Origin: UBA2128 sp964534955
Lineage (GTDB): Bacteria > Fidelibacterota > Marinisomatia > Marinisomatales > UBA2128
Length of the DNA stretch: 7,799 nt
Reading direction: 5' to 3'
Assembly (NCBI GenBank): GCA_964534955.1
Contig: CAZHRR010000120.1
Coordinates: 1-7,799, forward strand
Shown: positions 1-5,449 of the stretch, piece by piece
Numbering within the stretch: the first letter of the stretch is position 1
How the letters are laid out: the number at the start of each line of letters is the position of its first letter
Translations under genes and position numbers: made by a program
The notes under the pieces: generated by a model
What the model saw: only the letters and a program-made list of their open reading frames with translations
Database searches by the model: none
Told to the model about the DNA's origin: nothing

Positions 1-294
1 GAAGCTGCTCTGAATGAAGTAAATTCTGCACTGAGCAAATCACCCTACTGGTATTTTTATTTCAGGAAAGCTCAAATCTTGGTAAATCTAAAACGCTATC
101 AAGAAGCAAAGGATATTCTATTAGAAAAATGTATGACGCTGATTGAACACCATTTTGACTCTTATATCCTCTTAGGTGATATTTCAATATCTTTACAGGA
201 TAAAGAAGGGGCAAAGGAATATTATCTCCTGGCTGGAAATCTTGACCCGGAAAACCAGATTTTTATTGACAAGATGAGGGAACTCGAAAAATAA
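1..294 (+). CDS. TPR-repeat protein, C-terminal part (5' end outside window)
   Basis: The reading frame is open from base 1 and ends at TAA 292-294, so only the last 97 codons are present and the start lies upstream of the window. The protein is helical, with tetratricopeptide-like spacing. One repeat runs roughly from PYWYFYFRKAQI to the KRYQEAKDILLEK stretch. A second runs from SYILLGDIS through KEGAKEYYLLAGNLDPEN, with the Leu/Gly/Ala/Pro positions expected of a TPR helix pair. TPR domains act as protein-protein scaffolds; nothing here shows the partner or a catalytic domain. It is convergent with the minus-strand hydrogenase operon and separated from it by about 700 bp, so a functional link is not implied. 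No intrinsic terminator directly follows the stop; the first convincing one is about 225 bp downstream. Confidence 0.75.
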   Translation, partial: EAALNEVNSALSKSPYWYFYFRKAQILVNLKRYQEAKDILLEKCMTLIEHHFDSYILLGDISISLQDKEGAKEYYLLAGNLDPENQIFIDKMRELEK

Positions 295-339
295 TACTCC
301 TGTATCCATAGAAATAATATGGGTTGATTGTCCTATAAA

Positions 340-355
340 ACCAGCAAATGCCGGT
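340..355. other. Small hairpin downstream of the TPR gene
   Basis: ACCAGC (340-345) and GCCGGT (350-355) form a 6-bp stem with an AAAT loop. One position is an A/C mismatch on the plus strand but a G-U pair on the minus strand. On the minus strand the stem is followed by TTTTAT, so it fits a weak minus-strand terminator better than a plus-strand one. It is about 640 nt beyond the end of the minus-strand operon, so its role is uncertain. Confidence 0.3.
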
Positions 356-497
356 TAAAACTTAGCTCCACTACGCTGTATTCTGTTTTAATGTTAGGAG
401 AATAAAACAAAAAAACATATTACAACAACCAACTCATGTTTCGCAGATGTTTCGACGTAGAAAAAATCGTAAAAATCTTACGTGTATCCTCTATGCG

Positions 498-544
498 AGG
501 CGGGAAAGAAACCCGCCTAAAGGCGGCTTTAGTCGTCTTTTTTT
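498..544 (+). terminator. Tandem-hairpin intrinsic terminator
   Basis: AGGCGGG (498-504) pairs with CCCGCCT (512-518) as a perfect 7-bp stem. Directly adjoining, AAAGGCGGC (519-527) pairs with GTCGTCTTT (532-540) over 9 bp, two of them G-U, around a TTTA loop. The T tract continues to 544. A GC-rich stem running straight into T residues is the classic Rho-independent form. It would stop plus-strand transcription from the TPR gene or from within the surrounding 187-bp element. A competing hairpin, CCGCC (513-517) with GGCGG (522-526), would disrupt both stems. Confidence 0.6.
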
Positions 545-550
545 GTTTAA

Positions 551-572
551 GCGTAGACATTTATGTCTTCGC
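551..572. repeat. Short REP-like hairpin
   Basis: GCG-T-AGACAT, a TT loop, then ATGTCT-T-CGC gives a 6-bp plus 3-bp stem interrupted by a single T/T mismatch. It lies inside the 432-618 element and looks like a dispersed palindromic unit, but only one copy is seen in this window. Confidence 0.35.
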
Positions 573-791
573 AATAATGCATATTAAATCAATCACTTAG
601 GGTATGCGAAACATGAGTAACTAATATTTTCAACTCACAAGCTTCTTTCAACAAAATATTTATCCTGTAAACTCTGATTTCAATCTATCGATTCATTACA
701 AGGTTTAGGCAGGATTTTCTCATCACAATATAGCTCGATTGGGACGTGTGTGGTTAATGGCAGGGATGAATTTTCGGTGGTAATAAAGACA

Positions 792-831
792 CCTGGTATA
801 TATTTGTACAGGACTGCCAAATATATTCAGG
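792..831. repeat. Imperfect inverted repeat
   Basis: ATATATTTG (798-806) pairs perfectly with CAAATATAT (818-826). The stem is extended outside a small internal loop by CCTG (792-795) with CAGG (828-831). The 11-nt loop is TACAGGACTGC. It lies in non-coding sequence with no adjacent gene start, so its role (cruciform, remnant of an element, protein site) is open. Confidence 0.4.
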
Positions 832-843
832 ATATAGCCGTAT

Positions 844-857
844 AGTTGAGTTCAACT
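844..857. repeat. Short palindrome AGTTGA-GT-TCAACT
   Basis: This is a perfect 6-bp inverted repeat with a 2-bp centre. The shape fits a dimeric-regulator site, but no promoter is recognisable next to it and a 6-bp palindrome can occur by chance. Confidence 0.2.
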
Positions 858-947
858 GCTACTCTAAGTTCTGAATAAGTCAATATCCGTGAACAACAGG
901 TCCTGGGATTGGTGATAAGGATATTTCGACCTGTTTAAACATCTTTT

Positions 948-969
948 CTTGTAAAAGACTTTTTACGAG
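948..969 (-). terminator. Weak hairpin just past the minus-strand operon end
   Basis: GTAAAA (951-956), loop GACT, TTTTAC (961-966), extended by CT/AG outside one imperfect pair. It begins about 30 nt after the methyltransferase stop codon. On the minus strand it is not followed by a clear T run, so it is a poor intrinsic terminator and may instead mark a processed 3' end. Confidence 0.25.
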
Positions 970-998
970 TTCGTCTCAACTGTTAATGGTTCAACGGA

Positions 999-1634
999 TC
1001 ACTTTTTTTGTACCAGCATCAAACCATCCCGGATAGGCAGCAGAACATTCCATACCCGGTTATCCTCTTGGATGAACTTGTTAGTCTTGGCGATGGCTTG
1101 AGTAGCGTCATCCTCCGGCTCTACTACACGACCACTCCAGAGGGCGTTGTCCAATATGATGATTCCCTCTGGCCGGGTCAGCTCTATTGCTCGTTTGTAA
1201 TAGTTCAAGTAGTTTGCTTTATCGGCATCAATGAAGACCAAATCAATTGGAGGCGCGAGATGGGCCAGAGAGTCAAGAGCTGGACCCTCCAGAACTGTAA
1301 TCTGTTTACCCCAAGGCGCCTGATCAAAATAATGCCGAGCTATGGCAATGTTGGCCGGATCAATCTCACAGGAGAGCACTTCGCCACCCTCTTCAAGGGC
1401 TTCGGCCATCTTCAGGGCACTATAGCCAGTAAACATCCCCACCTCCAGAACTCGCCGGGCCTGTGTAAGTCTTACAAGAAACTGCAGAATGGTCCCCACT
1501 ATGGGACCGGAAAGCATCTGCGGCCGTTCGCAAGAAGAATATGTCTCAGAGGTAAGTTTACGATATATTTCCAGCTCATCCTGAGAGTGCCTGAGACAGT
1601 AGTTATCTATTTCCTCTGGAAGAAATTTCAGCAT
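999..1634 (-). CDS. Class I SAM-dependent O-methyltransferase (caffeoyl-CoA OMT / YrrM-like family)
   Basis: This 211-residue protein matches the length and motif order of the Methyltransf_3 family (cation-dependent O-methyltransferases). The SAM-binding glycine loop is RVLEVGMFTGYSA (61-73). The acidic residue after beta2 is in CEID (89-92). The metal/catalytic block is DLVFIDADKANY (131-142), and the second metal-binding acidic/amide pair is LDN (161-163), followed by ALWSGRV. Family members transfer a methyl group to a hydroxyl of catechol-like or other acceptors; the substrate cannot be read from the sequence. No signal peptide is visible, so it should be cytosolic. The ATG lies 1 nt after the TGA of the DUF420 gene with only a weak Shine-Dalgarno, implying translational coupling. 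It is the last gene of the hypF trio; a direct role in hydrogenase biogenesis is not established. Confidence 0.85.
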   Translation of the reverse strand: MLKFLPEEIDNYCLRHSQDELEIYRKLTSETYSSCERPQMLSGPIVGTILQFLVRLTQARRVLEVGMFTGYSALKMAEALEEGGEVLSCEIDPANIAIARHYFDQAPWGKQITVLEGPALDSLAHLAPPIDLVFIDADKANYLNYYKRAIELTRPEGIIILDNALWSGRVVEPEDDATQAIAKTNKFIQEDNRVWNVLLPIRDGLMLVQKK

Positions 1635-1635
1635 C

Positions 1636-2154
1636 TCAGTAGAGCATCAGATAAATGATGATACCTGACACCGACACATAGAGCCAGAGCGGCAGTGTAA
1701 TCGGGGCTATGCGCCTGTGTTTAGTGATAAATCCGCCCCAACCGCGGTAAAGGGTCACCATTGCCATGGGGAGAATCACCATCGCCAGAAGAATGTGCGA
1801 CAGGAGAATGAAATAATAGATACCTGTCCAGTCACCTTCGTATAATTTTGGTCCACTCTTGAACCAGTGATAGGTCACATAGCTCACCAAGAACATGGAG
1901 GAAGTACCGAAGGCTGTTAACATAGTTCTGCGGTGAAAGTCAACCTTTTTCTGTCGGATGAAGATGAAAGCCATCAGCAGAAGTATTATTGTAATCCCAT
2001 TCAAGACTGCATTGACCAGCGGAAGACGGGAAACGTCGAGAGTTCCTTCCATCCCCTCTGGACGAGGTCCGAGAATCAGAAAAACCACAGCTGTGACAAT
2101 CACAATGGACAAGATGACGATTATCCGCAGCCAGAAAGACTCACTCTTCTTCAT
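1636..2154 (-). CDS. DUF420 family integral membrane protein (YozB/CtaM-like)
   Basis: This 172-residue protein has five hydrophobic helices at roughly 9-29, 45-66, 79-97, 113-135 and 150-170. Conserved-looking histidines sit at helix ends: FHRR (His74), TYHW (His96), LLSH (His120) and KHRR (His146). This pattern is the hallmark of DUF420. The firmicute member CtaM/YozB is needed for activity of a heme-copper quinol oxidase, and metal or heme handling by the histidines has been proposed for the family. Here no oxidase gene is nearby; the gene starts immediately after the hypF stop codon (TAA then ATG, zero spacing) with GTGGGAA as a possible ribosome site. Whether it serves respiration or is simply co-transcribed with hydrogenase maturation is unknown. 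Confidence 0.8.
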   Translation of the reverse strand: MKKSESFWLRIIVILSIVIVTAVVFLILGPRPEGMEGTLDVSRLPLVNAVLNGITIILLLMAFIFIRQKKVDFHRRTMLTAFGTSSMFLVSYVTYHWFKSGPKLYEGDWTGIYYFILLSHILLAMVILPMAMVTLYRGWGGFITKHRRIAPITLPLWLYVSVSGIIIYLMLY

Positions 2155-4464
2155 TTATTTCCCACTTATAGATGCCGCCATTAATTGACCCAAAGATATT
2201 CCTCCATCGTTTGGTGGTATTCTCTGATGCCAATACGGCCGGAAACCTTCTTCCTTCAGCCGTCTCACCGTCCGCTCTGTCAGATACCTGTTCTGGAAGC
2301 AGCCACCGCTTAGACAGACCTTTTCTTCCTTCACTTTTTTGGCAACGGACACAATCATTTCTGACAGTGTGTTATGAAATCTCGCTGCAATGATACCCAC
2401 AGACAGTCCAACCTTAATATCAGAAAGAATTTCTTGAATCATAGGTTCCCAGTCAACTACGATCGGTAGTTGTTTCTGATCGATTTCGCTTCCTTCATTC
2501 AATCGGTAAGGATAGGAGTTATTCTCTTTCTCATCCAGACTGAATTCCAGCTCCATGGCCGCCTGTCCCTCATATCGGATAATCTGCCGAATATCCAGAA
2601 TCGATGCCACAGCATCAAAGAGCCTCCCCGCGCTTGTGGTCACAGGAGTGTTCACTCCACCGGTAATCATGTTTTTGATAATCTTAAGCTCTTTTCGATC
2701 AAACGCATGAAGCGGAGCCAATTTGTTTTTGTCAAAGGTATCTTCACCATACAGTTCATAAAGAAGTCCCAATGCTGACCGCCTGGGTTCCCTGATAGCT
2801 TTTTCACCTCCGGGTAAGCGGAAAGAACTTAGATGTGCATATCGCTTAAATCCGTCCTCCTGGATCATCAGGAACTCCCCGCCCCAAACTGTACCATCAA
2901 GACCATAACCTGTCCCGTCCCACGCCACGCCCAGGACTGGGGGCTGCAATCCGTTTTCCGCCATGCAGGCAAGAACGTGAGCATAGTGATGCTGTACTGT
3001 CACTGGTTCTGTGGATAATTCTGCCGCCCGTTTGCTGGAAAGGTAGTCAGGGTGCAAGTCCCGAACAACCTCCTCTGCTTTGAAATTGTACAATTCAGAC
3101 AAACTGTCAATCACTCCGTCGAACGCCCGCATTGCCTCAGCCGTCTCCAGATCGCCGATGTGCTGACTCACAAACGCCTGACCATCAACGGCAATAGCTA
3201 CCGTGTTCTTCAGATGCCCTCCCACTGCCAGAAACGCTTTCGATGCATCAGCCAGAGGCACGGGAAGAGGTGATAAGCCTCTGGCTCTCCTCAAGACCAG
3301 TTCACGATCCATCATAACTCTCACAATGGAATCATCCACATGCCTGAAGATAGGCCTGTTGTGTATCAGGAAGAGGTCTGCGATCCCTGACAATCGCTCC
3401 ACTGCTTCCCGCTCATCAATGCAGATTGGCTCATCAGACAGATTACCGCTGGTAGCCACAACCGGGAAACCCAGTTCGAGCATCATCAGGTGATGCAACG
3501 GTGTGTAAGGCAGCATGATACCGAGATAAGGATTATTGGGTGCTGCAGATTGTGAGATGGATGGATTTTCCCCATCCTTCCGCCTGAGCAGAACTATGGG
3601 CGATTCCGGTGACAGCAAAAGCCGTTCTTCCAGATCAGAAATAATACAGGTCTCATTAACGGCTTCTAAATTCGGGTACATAAGGGCAAACGGCTTTTCC
3701 TCTCGTCCCTTCTTTCGGCGGAGTTCCTTGATAACTGAATCTTTCCTTGCATCCGCTATCAGGTGAAACCCGCCCAATCCTTTCACAGCCACTATCAGCC
3801 CATCCCGGACAGCATCACAAGCAGCCAGTAAGGCATCATCCCGTTCCGATAGAACATTTCCGTCTCTATCCCACAACTTCAGACCCGGTCCACATTCGGG
3901 ACAGGCGTTAGGCTGAGCGTGGAAACGACGGTCGAGGGGATTGTCATATTCCTCCTGACACGCTCGGCACATGACGAATGCCCTCATGGTCGTCTTAGGG
4001 CGGTCATACGGCAAACCCTTAATAATACTGTAGCGCGGACCGCAATTAGTGCAATTAGTGAAAGGATAGCGGTAGCGGCGATCACCAGGATCGAAGACTT
4101 CATCCAGACAATCCGGGCAGGTGGCAATATCAGGAAGAACAATAGCTGTAGTTTCCCCGGTAGAGTCGCTCTCCCTGATTTCAAAAGTATCGTAGCCCAC
4201 AGGATCGAGATATGCTGACTCCAGACTCTGGATAAAGGATCGCGGCGGCTTTTCAGACTCAACTCTCAGGAGGAACATACGAAGTTTATGGCTTGTACCT
4301 TCCACTTCGATGAATACTCCTTGAGAAGAGTTAACAACCCAACCGGAGAGATCTAATTCAGCAGCTAAACGGTAAATGTGAGGTCGGAAACCTACACCTT
4401 GGACAGCTCCTCTGATTGTGACACGAAGCTGGTAAATATCTGAACTTGAAACGCTATTTGACAT
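2155..4464 (-). CDS. hypF: Carbamoyltransferase HypF, [NiFe]-hydrogenase maturation
   Basis: HypF uses carbamoyl phosphate and ATP to carbamoylate the C-terminal Cys of HypE, the source of the two cyanide ligands on the Fe of the NiFe site. All domains are present in 769 residues, the normal length. The acylphosphatase-like domain carries RGAVQGVGFRPHIYRLA (18-34). Four Cys pairs form the zinc-finger-like region: C116/C119, C138/C141, C166/C169 and C188/C191. A YrdC-like domain follows, with VKGLGGFHL (227-235) and a TSGNLSDEP segment near 338-346. The C-terminal Kae1/TobZ-like domain has QHHYAH (491-496), AWDGTGYG (514-521) and LSGGCFQNRYL near the end. The start ATG has only a weak GAAG ahead of it and lies 32-40 nt below a sigma70-like promoter. 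The gene heads a unit with DUF420 and the methyltransferase. It looks intact. Confidence 0.95.
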   Translation of the reverse strand: MSNSVSSSDIYQLRVTIRGAVQGVGFRPHIYRLAAELDLSGWVVNSSQGVFIEVEGTSHKLRMFLLRVESEKPPRSFIQSLESAYLDPVGYDTFEIRESDSTGETTAIVLPDIATCPDCLDEVFDPGDRRYRYPFTNCTNCGPRYSIIKGLPYDRPKTTMRAFVMCRACQEEYDNPLDRRFHAQPNACPECGPGLKLWDRDGNVLSERDDALLAACDAVRDGLIVAVKGLGGFHLIADARKDSVIKELRRKKGREEKPFALMYPNLEAVNETCIISDLEERLLLSPESPIVLLRRKDGENPSISQSAAPNNPYLGIMLPYTPLHHLMMLELGFPVVATSGNLSDEPICIDEREAVERLSGIADLFLIHNRPIFRHVDDSIVRVMMDRELVLRRARGLSPLPVPLADASKAFLAVGGHLKNTVAIAVDGQAFVSQHIGDLETAEAMRAFDGVIDSLSELYNFKAEEVVRDLHPDYLSSKRAAELSTEPVTVQHHYAHVLACMAENGLQPPVLGVAWDGTGYGLDGTVWGGEFLMIQEDGFKRYAHLSSFRLPGGEKAIREPRRSALGLLYELYGEDTFDKNKLAPLHAFDRKELKIIKNMITGGVNTPVTTSAGRLFDAVASILDIRQIIRYEGQAAMELEFSLDEKENNSYPYRLNEGSEIDQKQLPIVVDWEPMIQEILSDIKVGLSVGIIAARFHNTLSEMIVSVAKKVKEEKVCLSGGCFQNRYLTERTVRRLKEEGFRPYWHQRIPPNDGGISLGQLMAASISGK

Positions 4465-4502
4465 GAAAAGAACTTCGGTATCAGGGACTATTCACATCAA
4501 CA

Positions 4503-4531
4503 GTTATAATCTGCAACCGTGCCAGGCTCAA
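4503..4531 (-). promoter_or_regulatory. Sigma70-like promoter for hypF-DUF420-methyltransferase
   Basis: On the minus strand, TTGAGC (-35, 4531-4526) and TATAAC (-10, 4508-4503) are separated by exactly 17 bp, matching 4/6 and 5/6 of the consensus. A start near 4496 would leave a leader of about 30 nt before the hypF ATG. It sits directly after the T6 tract that ends the inverted-repeat block, which fits a boundary between two transcription units. Confidence 0.45.
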
Positions 4532-4544
4532 ATACTAAAAAATA

Positions 4545-4708
4545 TTAGGGAGGCGGAGTTAGAAAAGCGTCAAGATTCGCTGGAGATACTAATGAATCTC
4601 ACCGGGGGGACAGTCGCCGGTGAGAATGGCATCGAGAATCACGGCTTTCCCGAAGCCACTCAGTATCTCCAGCAACGCTAATCCAGAGAGCAAGCTCTCC
4701 ACAACATC
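4545..4708 (-). pseudogene. Remnant of a second hydrogenase maturation protease (M52/HyaD family), frameshifted
   Basis: The minus-strand frame 4708-4589 encodes 39 residues, then TAG. It contains SGLALLEILSGF, KAVILDAILTG and PPGEIH. These match in order and spacing the central part of [NiFe]-hydrogenase maturation endopeptidases (for HybD: GGTAGMELL, IIADAI, APGTM), including the Asp of the DA motif that binds nickel. After PPGEIH the frame breaks, and the +1 frame (4592-4545) continues with LVSPANLDAFLTPPP and TAA. This resembles the downstream family segment (EIHRLSPADL-like). The N-terminal GxGNxxxxDDG block and the C-terminal nickel-binding His region are not recognisable, so this is a decayed, non-functional fragment. 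It is divergent from the intact protease next door and was probably dedicated to another hydrogenase. The family call is from motif recognition only. Confidence 0.6.
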
Positions 4709-4718
4709 CGCCTCCCTA
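4546..4718. repeat. Nested inverted repeats forming a branched fold, ending in a T tract on the minus strand
   Basis: Outer arms TAGGGAGGCGGA (4546-4557) and TCCGCCTCCCTA (4707-4718) are perfect 12-bp complements. Inside them are AGCGT/ACGCT (4566-4570, 4675-4679) and a second perfect 12-bp pair, GCTGGAGATACT/AGTATCTCCAGC (4579-4590, 4662-4673). This second pair encloses a 9-bp hairpin TCTCACCGG/CCGGTGAGA (4597-4605, 4617-4625) and a 5-bp hairpin GGCTT/AAGCC (4643-4647, 4653-4657). GAGAGC/GCTCTC (4686-4699) is another hairpin between the arms. The outer arms are flanked by TA on both sides if their terminal TA is counted as a duplication, as with Tc1/mariner-IS630 type elements. On the minus strand the block is followed by TAATATTTTTT, so it could act as a large terminator for the hydrogenase unit. 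The block overlaps the protease remnant. Confidence 0.6.
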
Positions 4719-4762
4719 TATAAACATCCTCTGATAACACAATCTCGAGTAAACTAAGGAAA

Positions 4763-5323
4763 TCACATAGAGTCTCCTTGCCGAGACCTGTTTTCAAAGT
4801 GGGAGTTCTGACTCCAATCTTCAGATATGCCTATCTCCTCTTTCATAGAAGATATTATTTTCTCGCATACGGCTGGGATTGATTCTCTAATAACTTTTGT
4901 CAGGCCTGGGGAAACCTCATCAGGGATATGCTGTACTTGAATCGAGATGATCTGTACATCGACACCGCACATGTTCTTTAACTCCCTCAGAAGATTGGAT
5001 GTGGGCAATTGATGCATGGAGAAATCATCGATCTTCTTTTCGGGAATATCAGATACATCAAGCTCAAATATCTCTCCTGGTTCTCTGCCTACATCCATTG
5101 CATCCACAATTACAATCTTCTTTGGTCGCCTTTCACTGATGACAAGAGGAAACAATATTTCTCTTGCACTCAAACCAGCATTTATTACAGAGGCATCAGG
5201 TGGAATCTCGTAGTTTTCCTTTAGATTCTCCACCACTTCGGGACCGAATCCATCATCGCCAAACAAGATGTTACCGCACCCCAAAACCAACACTTCGCTA
5301 TTCCAATAGTCGGTCATATTCAC
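4763..5323 (-). CDS. frhD: FrhD-type [NiFe]-hydrogenase maturation endopeptidase
   Basis: The protein cleaves the C-terminal extension of the large subunit once nickel is inserted. It has the M52 opening VLGCGNILFGDDGFGPEV (13-30), the IVIVDAMD strand with Asp74, and DDFSMHQLPTSN (99-110) with His104. Asp24, Asp74 and His104 are the expected nickel-sensing ligands by comparison with HybD. The PGEIFELDV segment and the SMHQLPTSNLLREL stretch resemble the FrhD branch that serves group 3 hydrogenases, matching the MvhA-like neighbour. The start is GTG at 5323 because an in-frame TGA lies 9 nt upstream; an internal ATG at 5317 is the alternative, and no strong Shine-Dalgarno precedes either. The last 25 or so residues are a polar tail beyond the usual family end. 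It follows mvhA after 103 nt. Confidence 0.88.
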   Translation of the reverse strand: MNMTDYWNSEVLVLGCGNILFGDDGFGPEVVENLKENYEIPPDASVINAGLSAREILFPLVISERRPKKIVIVDAMDVGREPGEIFELDVSDIPEKKIDDFSMHQLPTSNLLRELKNMCGVDVQIISIQVQHIPDEVSPGLTKVIRESIPAVCEKIISSMKEEIGISEDWSQNSHFENRSRQGDSM

Positions 5324-5326
5324 GTT

Positions 5327-5360
5327 TGCTCAAAAAGTAGTATACCTTCCTTATTGAGCA
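5327..5360 (-). promoter_or_regulatory. Hairpin abutting the frhD start codon
   Basis: On the minus strand TGCTCAA (5360-5354) and TTGAGCA (5333-5327) form a perfect 7-bp stem with a 20-nt loop that contains AAGGAAGG. The stem ends 3 nt before the GTG start. It could limit ribosome access and so set protease level relative to the large subunit. It is AT-rich and of modest stability. Confidence 0.35.
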
Positions 5361-5411
5361 TACCTCTCTCTCATCCCCTTCTGAGGGAATTTCACACTTA
5401 CATGCCTCCGT

Positions 5412-5449
5412 TGAAAGACCCAGTAACTAGTTCTTGAAGGAGTCTTTCA
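5412..5449 (-). other. Inverted repeat spanning the mvhA stop codon
   Basis: TGAAAGAC (5412-5419) and GTCTTTCA (5442-5449) are perfect 8-bp complements with the mvhA TAG in the 22-nt loop. No T run follows on the minus strand, so it is more likely an RNA-processing or stability element, or chance, than a terminator. Confidence 0.25.

Larger units (their letters stand above)
432..618. mobile_element. MITE-like element with 14-bp terminal inverted repeats
   Basis: ACTCATGTTTCGCA (432-445) is repeated as its perfect reverse complement at 605-618, enclosing 187 bp without an open reading frame. The interior is rich in secondary structure: a CGTAA/TTACG hairpin (468-482), a two-hairpin terminator (498-544) and a GCG-AGACAT/ATGTCT-CGC hairpin (551-572). 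Just inside the left end, ATGTTTCG recurs with an 11-bp period (436-443 and 447-454). Small size, perfect terminal repeats and lack of coding are typical of miniature inverted-repeat elements mobilised in trans. No clear target-site duplication flanks the ends, so it could be an old insertion or another kind of intergenic repeat. The transposase family cannot be named from this copy. Confidence 0.5.
619..998. other. Gene-free AT-rich spacer between the mobile-like element and the operon end
   Basis: No supportable coding frame is present on either strand. Visible structures are an imperfect inverted repeat (792-831), a 14-base palindrome (844-857) and a weak hairpin (948-969). No promoter with both boxes at good spacing was recognised. 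Confidence 0.5.

Noticed and set aside
79..294. TPR gene starting at TTG 79
   Set aside because: The frame is open to base 1 and the repeat pattern continues upstream, so this is a truncated gene and not a 71-codon one.
1008..1658. Long plus-strand open frame (216 codons) opposite the methyltransferase
   Set aside because: It is the antisense shadow of a gene with clear SAM-binding motifs, and its own translation shows no recognisable domain.
3984..4262. Minus-strand 92-codon frame inside hypF
   Set aside because: It is an out-of-frame shadow of the hypF zinc-finger region, without a ribosome site or family motifs.
4539..4576. TTGACG ... TAATAT on the minus strand as a promoter
   Set aside because: The spacing is 20 bp, too long for a normal sigma70 promoter; TTGAGC-17-TATAAC just downstream fits better.
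4589..4673. Cobalamin-riboswitch-like look (CGACTGTCCCC loop, multi-stem fold) ahead of hypF
   Set aside because: The loop only loosely resembles the B12 box region, the order of stems does not match, and the same bases encode the protease relic.
4463..4681. Plus-strand 72-codon open frame in the gap between hypF and the protease
   Set aside because: It overlaps the hypF start and lies across the inverted-repeat block, and its product has no family resemblance. The minus strand carries the recognisable protease motifs.
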